Shown: piece by piece, positions 34,745 through 44,604 of the stretch
How the letters are laid out: every line of letters starts with the position of its first letter
How positions within the stretch are numbered: position 1 is the first letter of the stretch
Assembly (NCBI RefSeq): GCF_021155765.1
Contig: NC_060106.1
Coordinates: forward strand, 3,045,501-3,109,500
DNA from: Diprion similis
Taxonomy: Eukaryota; Arthropoda; Insecta; Hymenoptera; Diprionidae
Length of the DNA: 64,000 nucleotides
Direction: 5' to 3'
Made by a program: the position numbers and the translations under genes
Notes under the pieces: model-generated
Seen by the model: the letters and a program-made list of their open reading frames with translations, nothing else
Told to the model about the DNA's origin: nothing
The model's database searches: none

Positions 34745-35578
34745 TTAGGTAGACGATTGCATTCCAAACAGAGGGTTTGGACCGTCCACTATATCGCCAT
34801 CGGGTCCGGGTATATAATGCAGGGTACATCTGCAGCAACTGTAGATGCTGGCGTCCATTTTCATATTCTCAGGCAGCTTATCCCACACATCATTGATGGA
34901 ATTTGATGCGAACATGTAGACGAATTCTTTCGGCAAAAAAGCGATATCCTCAGACCTCATTGCTCTTAAACCAGCCAATTCATCGTACAGGTGGAGTGAT
35001 TTCTCGAGAGAGCCGGTACACTCCTTCAAATACCAACTTCTCAGCCACTGCACGTTCTCAAAGGCACAGTTGTATTCCGGGATGTATTCAGGGTTGTCAT
35101 CATACCAAATCGATCCTTCTTCCACGTATTTACAAATATCGTCCGATGGGAAGTATCCGTGGTTTAGGTCGTGCATAGGTGCCACTTCCATATAATTCAA
35201 TTTTACCAGTGTAGGGGGTACGATGTGCAAATCTTCCATATTAATAACTGGCGTGGTGCCACCGAGGATCTTAGTCAACCATGCTTTATTCTCTGCTCCT
35301 TTGACGTATACGTAACACGCATTTCTTACAATTTTTCTCAGAATCTTCGGTACTTCATCGTGAGATTTGTTGCCGGCATTCCATGGTATCCCGTGATGAT
35401 TGCGCGTTAACCAGGCGTTAGTAGCTCTATATTTGATTGGTAGGCTGGTTAAATCACATGGTGGTTTAATGAGGATGTGCTCCAAACCCGAACCGTTTAT
35501 GTAGATGGCTGCGACTTCTTTGGGCACAAGCTGGTTGCCTTGACCGATGAAACATTGCACGTCCAGGATCATCTCCAT
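34745..35578 (-). CDS. Hypothetical Polinton protein, 277 aa
   Basis: ORF from the ATG at 35578 (MEMILDVQ; an upstream open extension lacks ATG). The family is not certain. The N-terminus DVQCFIGQGNQLVPKEVA followed by alternating strands recalls the first strand region of DEDD-type nucleases, but the acidic DxE is absent (DVQ), so I would not call it a nuclease. The C-terminal part has a Cys pair (SCCRCTLHY) and many aromatic residues. Long unbroken ORFs of this kind occur at the right end of insect Polintons; I regard it as a genuine element gene of unknown role. A weak TATA-like GATAAAAG lies at about 35652-35659. Intact frame. Confidence 0.55.
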   Translation of the reverse strand: MEMILDVQCFIGQGNQLVPKEVAAIYINGSGLEHILIKPPCDLTSLPIKYRATNAWLTRNHHGIPWNAGNKSHDEVPKILRKIVRNACYVYVKGAENKAWLTKILGGTTPVINMEDLHIVPPTLVKLNYMEVAPMHDLNHGYFPSDDICKYVEEGSIWYDDNPEYIPEYNCAFENVQWLRSWYLKECTGSLEKSLHLYDELAGLRAMRSEDIAFLPKEFVYMFASNSINDVWDKLPENMKMDASIYSCCRCTLHYIPGPDGDIVDGPNPLFGMQSST

Positions 35579-35700
35579 GTTGCAGAGGGATGCCAAGCTC
35601 GTATTTTCTCAAATATCCGTAGAAGACTGACTATTCGTTCCCGCACACCAGCTTTTATCCCCTCGCATTTGATGGAAGTGGAGGGGATGATGTAAATTAT

Positions 35701-36015
35701 CTATGGCACGTAACTGCACGAAAATTCAAACTTGTTGAACTCTCCCCCGAAGTATTTCAACTGTAGACGATTTGCCCCAGCCATATCACACATTTCGGTC
35801 AGCTGATTCGAATCTTCTTGCAGAACTTTCGCGATTCTTGGTGGTGGGAAGACGTTGTATTCCCCCTCAATCTCGGCCAGAACACGTACCCCGAATTTCG
35901 TTTTGACCAGTCGTAGTCCGGTGACGTTATACACCTCTCCAATTTCGAATTCCGACATCTTCTTGGTCGGCAGATTCTCCAGGCGGCTGGCGTGGTTGAT
36001 TTTTCCCAAATCCAT
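35701..36015 (-). CDS. Hypothetical Polinton protein, 104 aa
   Basis: Starts at the ATG at 36015 (MDLGKINHA). The open frame extends upstream to a GTG at 36045. The segment FEIGEVYNVTGLRLVKTKFG has the look of an OB-fold nucleic-acid-binding protein (short strands, conserved Gly, basic loop), so a single-stranded DNA-binding role is possible but unproven. It is the first gene at the right end, preceded by a strong TATATAAAA box at 36109-36117, and the gap to the next gene downstream is about 120 bp. Intact frame. Confidence 0.5.
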   Translation of the reverse strand: MDLGKINHASRLENLPTKKMSEFEIGEVYNVTGLRLVKTKFGVRVLAEIEGEYNVFPPPRIAKVLQEDSNQLTEMCDMAGANRLQLKYFGGEFNKFEFSCSYVP

Positions 36016-36108
36016 TGCGTTTTCGATGAGAGTTTCTTTTTTCACAAGTACGAACAGTTCACGACGAGAAGACGATGAGAACAGAGTGACTATCGAAATG
36101 AATCCGTA

Positions 36109-36117
36109 TTTTATATA
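36109..36117 (-). promoter_or_regulatory. TATA box of the right-end block
   Basis: TATATAAAA on the minus strand, about 95 bp before the ATG at 36015 and just inside the right terminal inverted repeat. Confidence 0.5.
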
Positions 36118-36202
36118 CCATCCATCCCCACCACGATTCTTCCATCAAACAAGACTCGACCTGCATATCGTGGGGAAATTTTTGATGCACCGCCCCCGCT
36201 CT

Positions 36203-36665
36203 CCATCCTCCCGTAACCGACATCTGGCATTTTTTAATAATTTTTGAAGAATCTTTTATGTGTGACAGATTTATTTCAACAGCTGCATCCGGCATTTATG
36301 ATAAAATTTAGTATGTACAGATTTATTTACATTACCACCCACTGCATTCATTATCGGCATGAGCTGAACGGCTGCATTTCCAGGAATTTTTCTGAAGTGG
36401 TCTTGCGTTATCTAACTTAGAGCTTCCCGCCGTCGAACAAGACCCGACAGGATTTGCCCCCCCCCCCCCCCCCGCCGGGGGCTCGCCGCGCGCCCAACGC
36501 CCCCCCCCCCCCCGCGGACTCCTCGCGCACCCTCCGCGGCCCCCCCCCCCCCCCCCCCCCCGCGCCGCGCGCCGCTGCAGCCGGCCCGGCCGGCCCGTAG
36601 CAATGGGGGAAACCCCCCCTCAAAACGCCGCCATTGTGTTCCAGAACTCTTATATTTTTACTACT
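36203..36665 (-). repeat. Right terminal inverted repeat of the Polinton
   Basis: Inverse of 22528-22980 and nearly co-linear with it. The C runs at about 36459-36474, 36500-36513 and 36541-36561 differ in number and length from the G runs of the left copy, so the two repeats have diverged mainly by homopolymer length. Confidence 0.88.
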
Positions 36666-38281
36666 GCTATTAATACATATGCTATGTATACCTGTATTAT
36701 GTGGCTGTATAACCATACACCAATGTCTATTACTGTTTAGGCGTGAACCTGCAGTACATTTATATTTAGAAAAGTTGGAACTTGTAAATTTTACAGTTGT
36801 ATGAAATGAATGTATGTAATCCGTCTAATTGTAAGCATAAACCGATATCTATATTCATATAAGGCACAACTTGTAAATTTTGCAATCATATTAAATCAAT
36901 CAGTTAATCAAACGAAGATGTGTTTTTTCGATTTAGCAAGATATAGTTGGACGTGTATGGTAATTACAGTCACCACGAATATACCAGGCATACACAAGCA
37001 TTCGGATAAGAGCCATATAGCAGTTATTCATATGAACTAGAACCGTCATTCCACCAGGCAAAGCAATATAGCTGACACAGCTATACCTTTATCTGAATGA
37101 ATTAGAATCAAGATTCGATTCAACAGTTCAGTATACCTCCCAGAGCCGTCTTGAACCTTATATTAATTAGTGCAGCGCATACGTCTGACAAGCAAAGCGG
37201 TATAGCTGGGACAACTATACTATGTACGGACTTGTAGCAATGCTCAAAGTTTTCACGGCTCAAATGCGCGGTGCTACCACAGCGAAACTTTGTATGTCAA
37301 CCGATACTATATTTGGTTTACTAAAACGAGCTACACGAAAAATGTCTGATGCCTTCATCTTGGAAATATTGCTTCAGCTATCTGAGCCTATCCATAATCG
37401 TATAGGTATTGCATGCATATTTCTAGCTGTCACTATACGAGGCAGAAATTCTAACTGATACAAGCAGAATTATTGTCAAGTTCCATGTAAATTTCTTTCA
37501 AGCGCTGTAATTAACAGTAAGTTGAAATCCGTGGCAATTAGCGCTTTAGTGTAGTGAAAAAAGATCACGGCTAGTGCGTTCGAATAATCTCTTCATTCTC
37601 TCTTCTTTTTGTTTTGTTAACTTTGTTTATTATTGAGACTGTGGTTAGCACAATTCGGTTTAAGATTTATTTGATGTTTGTTTTTCTTTATTTTTGCTTT
37701 TGACTCCGCGAAGAGCGAATTGAGTATTTTGGTTCCTTTTTTTTCGTACTGCTCCTCTTATAGAATATATTATTTTGGTAAATTGCGTAGCGTTTCGAGT
37801 ATCCATTTTCTCTCTCCCCAAATTACCCCTCCCCTCGGCACTGACCTATCTGGTGCAGAAGAGAATATCCGAAGGTTAGTGAAGCTCGCGATCAAGAGGC
37901 GTGTTGATCACGCCAGGCACCTAACAAAATTCCGCGATATCTTCTATAAGATCAATTTCAGCCATGGATGCGCGCAGGAGCCCAGGAGGAGCAGTGGCGT
38001 GCGTTGACAGCTGGTACTGTCTGCGCGGAGGCCAATATTTCACATTAACGCAATTTCAGGTAGTTAAAGTCACATTCAACTGAATGTAGTTAAAATTGTA
38101 AACTTAAAGAATTTGATATATCTAAAAAAAGCTAAATTGCACGTTAAGTTTTTTCTGAACATTCTGTTGTGAATATAACCTTACATAACCTACAAATCAT
38201 GCAGTATCTATTTATACATGGTGAATCCTGAACGATAAATATATTCTATTTTCTATATTTTTAAGAAGTTCACAAAAATCC
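36666..38281. other. AT-rich DNA with short direct repeats
   Basis: AACTTGTAAATTTT recurs near 36780 and 36868, and a TATAGCTG(A/G)(C/G)ACA motif with CAAAGC occurs near 37060 and 37195. A plus-strand ORF (37678-38007) ends in a basic helical stretch (RRLVKLAIKRRVDHARHLTKF) but has no recognisable family; I leave it uncalled. Confidence 0.4.
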
Positions 38282-39283
38282 CACGAATTTACAAAAAGAA
38301 AGGTACAATCCAAAAGTGGAAAAAAGAGGAGGTTCGATCACTTCAAAAAGTATACTAAACCAAGTAAAGACGATCCAGTTTTTTTGATATTAGACGGCCA
38401 TGTTGTTCATGTCAAGAATGTAGCTCTCATCAAAGCAGCAAGAGCAATAAGTACTCACATTTTGTGTATACCACCACATACATCTCATAAAATTCAACCT
38501 CTGGATCGAACATTCATGAATCCACTAAAGACCTACTATATCCAGGAGTGTTTATTACGGCTGAGAAATCACCCTGGACAAATGGTCGCCTTACGCGGCA
38601 TTGGAGAATTGTTTGGAAAAACTTACTTGCGAGCAGCTGTACCACAAAACGCCATCAGTGGATTTCAATCTTCAGGAATATGCCCATTCAACAGATTTAT
38701 CTTCAACACTGAAGAATTTGCCCCAGCTATCTCTACCAATACTCATCAGGTATGTAAAGATTTAACGGAATTGCAAAAAATTACACACAATCAGCAAGAA
38801 TATAACATTATCGATGAAGATAATCCTTTCACAGAAATTGAGATCCACAATGTACCAATAACAATCAAAGATTGTATAACTGATATCAATAATATCGAGA
38901 TCTTGTACGAGGAGCCAGGTGCGAATTATGAAAATTCTTCGACAAGCTTTGCAAAGAACGCTGCGCCAAGGTGTTCATCAAGTTGTACTAAAAGTGCTAC
39001 GACAATCTCTCCCACAAGTGCTGCAAATAAAACTGTGATGGGGTCTCCTAGAAGAGATGCAATAAGCTCTTCAATCAGCTTTTCAACAACCACCGCAACA
39101 AGTACTGCGACAAGCCCTGTGAAAAATGCAAAGCACCCATTTGCTCAGTTTTCTCACTTTGCGCTCACTTTTCAAAAGAAAAACTCATTTTTCTCACTTT
39201 TTTCAACAATTCCGTTGAATTTTTCAAATTTGCTTTGCATGTTTGTAACATATTTGAATTTAAAAATATTCTTCTATCCGTGA
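38282..39283 (+). pseudogene. pogo/Tigger-like DDE transposase, C-terminal remnant
   Basis: The frame is open from about 38282, before any good start; the first ATG is at 38384. It matches the C-terminal half of DDE_1 (pogo/jerky/CENP-B-like) transposases: HFKKYTKPS, then ILDGHVVHVKN with the second catalytic Asp, the IPPHTSHKIQPLDRTFMNPLK block, and LFGKTYLRAA...GFQSSGICPFNR. The N-terminal HTH domains and the first catalytic Asp are missing, so it is a 5'-truncated remnant or the last exon of a longer gene. After about 38750 the sequence becomes a Ser/Thr/Ala-rich tail without known motif. The last of the three catalytic positions is hard to place. Probably inactive. Confidence 0.75.
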
Positions 39284-39723
39284 AATTATCGGAAAGCAAA
39301 TCCGCAAATTAGTTGAACTGTGCATTCTACTGCACAAGGCTGAAGTTAGTGCGAAATAACAACCTAACCTAACATACATACGCGATTCGCTGCGTCTGGC
39401 ATGGGTAAACCAATATTAAATGTCAATAACACAACAGGTAAGTAATTCTAGCTTACTGATTTCATTTTGTTAGGAATATACATGTATGTATGTGTATGAT
39501 ACGACCAATATTTTTGAATCATCTTCTATGAGATTGTATTCAGAACTCTTTAATTACGGTTAGTTACGGTTCTGATATTCAAGTAAGAGAGGTTGGGTAT
39601 CCTGTTTTGAGAAACAACGCATGTCGACAAAAATTTACTAGTTCACCAATATCTGTAATTAACAATATGCAAATTCATTTTGTTCTTCAATATTTAGCTT
39701 AGTCATTTTTGTGTATTTTTCAG
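39284..39723. other. AT-rich spacer
   Basis: No gene seen. The T-rich run ending in CAG at 39721-39723 reads as a 3' splice site for the following exon. Confidence 0.4.
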
Positions 39724-40122
39724 ACACAAACAAAAATAGCTCTGGTCACATGCAAAGTCAAGGATGAGTGGCTGCAAAGAAAAGACACCGCAGGATATGT
39801 AATATCAGATTGGGTTAAGAAGTCCAGTGATACAGACATATTTTGTAAAATATGTGTCAAAACCTTGAGCTGTGATAAAAGGGGGTTTCAGGCCATTCAG
39901 CAGCATTACGAATCAGTGAACCATGCGAAAAATGCTAAGATAAAGCTAAGCATACTTCAACTTCGATTTACTGCCGATCCTTTAGATGTATCATCGGAAG
40001 GCACAAACAGTCAACGTAACGATAGTCACCTCAAACGACCAATCCGTCTGTATTCTGCACGAAATTTTGCTTTACAAGCAGAAATCATATGTTGCTTAAA
40101 ATCTGTGATTAATAATTACTAG
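39724..40122 (+). CDS. Probable zinc-finger exon of a transposon-derived gene
   Basis: An open frame entered through a good acceptor (TTTTTGTGTATTTTTCAG) and closed by TAG; it has no ATG of its own. It contains one C2H2-like finger, FCKICVKTLSCDKRGFQAI then QHYESVNH, with spacing Cys-x2-Cys-x16-His-x5-His, preceded by a DEWLQRKD...WVKKSSD lead. This pattern is usual in the first coding exon of transposase-related genes of insects that pair a BED/U1-like finger with a hAT-type catalytic part. No catalytic part follows within the window, so it is either a truncated remnant or an exon with distant partners. The pogo-type remnant 440 bp upstream is a different family. Confidence 0.45.
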   Translation, partial: TQTKIALVTCKVKDEWLQRKDTAGYVISDWVKKSSDTDIFCKICVKTLSCDKRGFQAIQQHYESVNHAKNAKIKLSILQLRFTADPLDVSSEGTNSQRNDSHLKRPIRLYSARNFALQAEIICCLKSVINNY

Positions 40123-40129
40123 CTGCTCA

Positions 40130-40620
40130 TATTTCCTCGCTCGCTAAAGCTCGCTCGGATTGGCTGATTTTCGTGCTCGTGCGCTCGCTGCGCTCGCTTA
40201 CTCGTTGTCAGTGACACGAAATGAAACGAAATTTATGAGTTACCTCACGCTCATACTGCTTGAGGATTGTTCAATGGGTAATGAATGTTGATCAATACAC
40301 ACCACTGACTTACATAATAAAATAGCAGCCAAAGTTTTTAGCGCACACATCTCCACATAGGGCAGTGACAGCTGATTTGCGAAGCGCTATTATCCATAAA
40401 GGAGAATAGCTGCTGATTTTTCTAGTGTATGTAGTTTTTCTAGTGTCTAGCTGGTAATACGCTAGGGTACGCTAGGCTACGCTAGGTAATAGGCTAGGAT
40501 TTTTGTGCACGTGCGCTCGCTGCGCTCGCTTACTCGTTGACATTGTTTCACCATATTATACGAGATTTATAAGATACCTCACGCCCTTGCTGCTTGAGGA
40601 TTTCTTAAGGGATAATAAAC
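40130..40620. repeat. Direct repeat with GCGCTCGCTGCGCTCGCT cores
   Basis: Two related units about 325 bp apart. Each has CGTGCGCTCGCTGCGCTCGC followed by TTACTCGTTG, ...TACCTCACGC, and TGCTTGAGGATT (near 40180-40270 and 40508-40605). They bracket the dispersed repeat at 40306-40440. Confidence 0.65.
40306..40440 (+). repeat. Dispersed AGCAGCTGA repeat, copy 1
   Basis: About 115 bp closely match 55294-55412: TTTTTAGCGCACACATCT, GGGCAGTG, CAGCTGATTTGCGAAGCGCT and AGCTGCT are shared. Each copy contains several partial repeats of AGCAGCTGA-TTTTTATAGCGC type. Confidence 0.65.
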
Positions 40621-40749
40621 GATGATCAAAATATTATCACAACATGTGTGCAAATACACAATTCAAGTATTTATGCGTGATTTACATATAACATGTTTGA
40701 TGTTATTATCTGCTTTGTTTATACAATATACATCGTTCCGTTATATAGT

Positions 40750-41128
40750 TATAATGTTCTTGGCTTGCGGCAATTAGAATCAGGGTGAATAACGACAGTC
40801 TGTGTTTCTCTGTGAAAAGAGGTTAGGTTTATTATATACATTGATTCATTCATAGAAATTAATACATTATCCTATTACCCTCCTATCGACTCACCTGTGA
40901 AAAGAGAAACGACATAAAGTGCCAATTATTCACAGTGCCCTTTCTCTAATCGCTAATGACTTACAATAGTCTATATTTAATTGCACTGATCTAATACATT
41001 GCTTGTATTCACTCTATTGTGTTTATGTGATTGTACTGTCTCTTCTATCTCTCCCGCACGGGCAGTCACCTGCCTTACCTACGTGGCGCGAGTCCGCGGG
41101 ATAGTTCGAAAGTACTATGTACTTTACA
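40750..41128 (-). repeat. 3' LTR of the gypsy element
   Basis: Matches 45741-46119 with four substitutions. Read on the minus strand it begins TGTAAAG and ends CATTATA. Confidence 0.9.
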
Positions 41129-41165
41129 TCTCTTTTTTTTTTTTTTTTTTTTCTTTACTTTCTTG
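41129..41165 (-). other. Polypurine tract of the gypsy element
   Basis: On the minus strand this is an uninterrupted A-rich purine run ending in AGAGA, directly abutting the 3' LTR, as required for plus-strand priming. Confidence 0.7.
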
Positions 41166-41186
41166 CGAACCTCATCACTGTGTCCC

Positions 41187-44100
41187 TTAGTCATTCGTTT
41201 CCGTAGGAGCGGGTATTAATTTGGTAATATGGAACAAATTTGATTCTTTTTTCCTGTGTCCTATGTTTATTTCATAAATGGAATTAGATATTCTCCTTGC
41301 GATTTCATATGGTCCTGTTAAAATAAAGAATACATTTAAATTGTATTTGCGATCCAAACAGCTGTATAGCGTAACTGAAAGAGAGCGATATATGTGTGTG
41401 AGAGAGAGAGAGAACGAATGTTCTAGAAGTACACATGTACGACTCCCCACCGAGAGCAAGTGTGTGTGTGCGCGAGGAGAGAAGGCGATCGAGCGAGCCA
41501 TGAGTCAGTGGGTCACGAGATGCGTAAGACAGCAGAAAAGAAATGTAATCTACGTATATGTATATATATCTTTAATAAACCATTTTCGTTTATATGTATC
41601 CTGATTTCGGTTACATCAGTTTATTTCAACAGGTCCAATTCTCAGTTCGTCGAGTTTTCTTCTGTTTAACTTGTTTCCATTTTCAACGAACACGGTGTCT
41701 CCCACCTTAAATTCCAGTTTTTTTCTGTGTTTGTCGAAGATCTTCTTATTATAGTTGTGTGACTTTAACGTATTCTGGAGTGCAGTTGTTCTGTCTCCTT
41801 GTAGATCCTTTGGTGTTTTGTGCTGTTTTAATTCCTCTGGTAGGATTGTTGTATTTTCACCTCCTAACAAGTATTTGGGTGCGAAACCTGTGACTGTGTG
41901 TACTGTTTCGTTGTATCTTTTTATGCATTCTTGGGCGATCGTTGTCCATGCCATCTTTCTCTTCTTTCCATTGATTTTGCACCTAATTTTATTTACCAAA
42001 GTTTGGTTCAACCTTTCGTTGATACCGTTCGAGAAAGGTGAGTCAACTGCTGTAAACACTAATTGTATATCTTTCTCCTTGAGATAATTCTTGAACTCCC
42101 TCGAGTTTATACCCGGGTATTGATCGGTGAGTACCATTTCGATTTTGCCTTCATCAGTAGTTTTTTCGACTAATTTTATAAAGTCGCTTGTACTTTGGGT
42201 TTTTGCCGTCGTGATCCAGGCGTATCTAGTGAAGTGGTCGACCAGTAGGTGTAGGTACCTTTTTGTTGACCTCGTTCCGCCGAATCCTCCGATTGTGTCA
42301 ATAGAAACGATCTCGAGTGGCTTTCTTGCTGGGCCTAGGTGGGACATCAGACCATGTGTGTCTTGGCCTCTGGATTTATTTTTTTTGCATATCGAGCAGT
42401 TTTTGCATATTTTTTTTATGTTTTGTATCATATTTTCGCTTGCGTAAAAGGGGCTAATTATGCTTTTCATCTGATTTATACCAATGTGGCAATAGCTTTC
42501 GTGGATTTTTTTAATCAATTCTATGCTCAGTTTCTCGGAGAGTATTATTTTTTCTTTTTTTCTTGTCGTTTTGTAATATATTGCTCCTTTTCGTATTAGT
42601 TTATTTTCTTGTGCGTGTAATATCTCATTTACCATTTGGTCCTCTTTGATTTCTCCTATTGTTATTAAGTTTACAGTTTTCAGTTTTTCCTCTTCTTCCT
42701 CTTCGTTCGCTTCCAGCACCGGGTTCCTGCTCAAGCAATCTGCCTCCAGATTGTATCTGCCGGGGGCGTATTTTATTTCCAAATCATATTGTGACAAATA
42801 ATATGCCATGTCACCCAGCTCGTCATCTGTTCTGCATCTTAAGTTTAAATTTTCCAAGGGTTTGTGATCTGTTATGACTTCGAATTTTCTCCCTATCAAT
42901 CGATATTGCCAGTACTTTATGGCTTCCTTCACAGCCAGACATTCCAAATAGATGGCTTTTTTCTTTTTTTGTGTATCGCTCAGTTTTTTTGAGAAATATG
43001 CCATCGGTTTCTCTTCTCCATCCTCCTGAGGTTGTTTTAGTATCGCACCGATTCCTTTTATGCTGGCGTCTGTGTAGATTTTAATTTTGAGTTTCGGGTC
43101 AAATATGCCCAGGACTGGTTCATTACATAGTAATGTTTTTATGTTTTTAAACGCATTTTCACACTCATTTGTCCACGTGAACTTTTGGTTTTTCCGTAAG
43201 AGATTGTGCAGTGGGTCCAGAATTATTGCATTGTCTCTGACATATTTGTGATAGAAGTTTATCTTCCCTAAAAATTTCCGAACATTTTTTTGCGACTTTG
43301 GCGTTGGGAAGTTTTTAATTGCTGTTAAATTATCCTTTAATGGACGTATAGAGTTGTTTTGTATGATATGTCCTAGGTATTTTACCCAGTCTTTAGCGAA
43401 AACACACTTTGTAAATTTTAGTCTGAATCCTTCAGTTTTTATTGCTTTCAATAGTTTTCTTAAATGTTGTGTATGTTCTTCAAAAGTTTTTGAGAATACT
43501 AGTATATCATCGATATAGTTAACTGTGAAATCTGAAAGGTTATTTTTTTTTTATGATGTTAGTGAGGATTCTCTGGAAAATTGCTGGTGCAGTCTTCAGG
43601 CCAAATGGTAGACAGGACCATTGGAAATGTCCCTCTTGGGTAATAAAACCCGTTTTTGGTCTATCTTCGATTTTCAGTGGTATTGACCAAAAAGCTGAGT
43701 TGATGTCTAGTGATAAAAAATGCTTGCAATCCCTTGTTTTTTCCATTATGTCTTCAATAAGCGGAAATGGCTGTGCCTGTGGTATGACTATCTTATTCAG
43801 ATCTCGGAAATCAATGCATAGTCTGGATTTTTTGTTTTCATCTCGTTTGTACGCCAACGTCACCGGGGCAGCGAAGGGGCTGTATGATTCCTCGATTAAT
43901 CCTTTTTCCAATAGTTTTCCCACTTGCCTCTCGATTTCTGCTTTATCTTCGATCGTACATCTGTACGGTCTTTTGCTGGTATATTTTCCAACTATTAAGT
44001 CAATGTGAGCTTCGTAATTCTTTACTGTCCCTGCATCGTACTTATCTTTCGCGAAAATTTCCTTGTATTCTTCTATGAGGTTGTCAATTTCGCCTTTTTC

Positions 44101-44598
44101 CTGGTAGTTCATGTGGTTTACCTGTATTTCAAAATTTTCTTCATCAAAGTGTTCATTGAAATTTACAGTTGATTTATCACGGTTTATTAATATTTTATCA
44201 TTTTCAAGATATTTGTTCTGTGATACATTGTTATCAATTATATTTTGCTTGTTTACCTGTTTTATTTTTAGATTCTCATCCTGGCATAAGTTAAATTCTT
44301 TTATGCAATCTAAACCAAGTAGAATATCGTGGTTAAAATGTTCACTGTTTATCACAATCAGGTTTACTTTTTTGTCAATATCAAGGATTTTCAATTTTAC
44401 ACATATTAAACCGTCCGTTTTTCTGACACCATTGATTGTTTTTATGTTTGTTTTTCCCGAATTTCTTACTAGTTTCTCTTTTGTTTTAATCAGTTTGGAA
44501 TTTATCAAGGATATGTTTGATCCCGAGTCATAAATACCGTTCGCCTCAAGAGAACCATTAAGCAATACTTTGATTTTTATCAATGGTGTCAGAGTCAG
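41187..44598 (-). pseudogene. pol: gypsy pol polyprotein, interrupted
   Basis: Order on the minus strand: aspartic protease with YDSGSN (near 44530); reverse transcriptase (FRDLNKIV near 43795, YIDD box near 43510); RNase H (YTDASIKG near 43075); integrase with an HHCC-type zinc finger (HIGINQMK ... CKNCSICK, near 42400-42490) and DDE residues in SIDTIGG, LTDQYPG and NGINERLN. Frames: 44598-43540, then a shift within a run of ten A residues (43543-43552) just before the YIDD box, then 43539-41637, then the nested solo LTR, then the last codons ending at 41187. No ATG is needed because pol is entered from gag by -1 frameshifting. The homopolymer break could be a real mutation or a sequencing slip. 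Confidence 0.9.
41311..41636 (+). mobile_element. Solo LTR nested in gypsy pol
   Basis: A 316-bp segment (41316-41631) begins TGTTAAAATAAAG, ends TTTATTTCAACA, and is flanked by a perfect 5-bp duplication GGTCC (41311-41315 and 41632-41636). It splits the C-terminal end of integrase; the downstream piece of that protein (GPYEIARRIS... ITKLIPAP) is still readable on the minus strand at about 41190-41310. An AATAAA at about 41573 suggests plus-strand orientation. Its source family is not otherwise present in the window. Confidence 0.9.
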
Positions 44599-44604
44599 TT
44601 TTTT
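44595..44604 (-). promoter_or_regulatory. gag-pol -1 frameshift site
   Basis: gag ends CAA AAA AAC TGA. The slippery heptamer A_AAA_AAC (44604-44598) is in phase and touches the stop, and the -1 frame opens directly into the protease. This is the normal way for many gypsy elements to express pol. Confidence 0.8.

Larger units (their letters stand above)
22528..36665. mobile_element. Polinton/Maverick element, 14.1 kb
   Basis: This is a self-synthesising, virus-like DNA transposon. It has about 455-bp terminal inverted repeats beginning AGTAGTAAA, and it encodes the family hallmarks: protein-primed B-family DNA polymerase, DDE integrase with a chromodomain, A32-type packaging ATPase, adenain-like cysteine protease, and major and minor capsid-type proteins. 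Size and gene set match complete family members (15-20 kb). ATPase, the conserved PW-like protein, integrase and polymerase genes carry frameshifts or stops, so this copy is not autonomous. I looked for the expected 6-bp target duplication and did not find it: flanking bases are CGAGTC on the left and GCTATT on the right. That may mean mutation, end erosion or a rearrangement. Confidence 0.93.

Noticed and set aside
39355..39380. CCTAACCTAA resembling insect telomere repeat
   Set aside because: Only two units and no array, so it is not telomeric.
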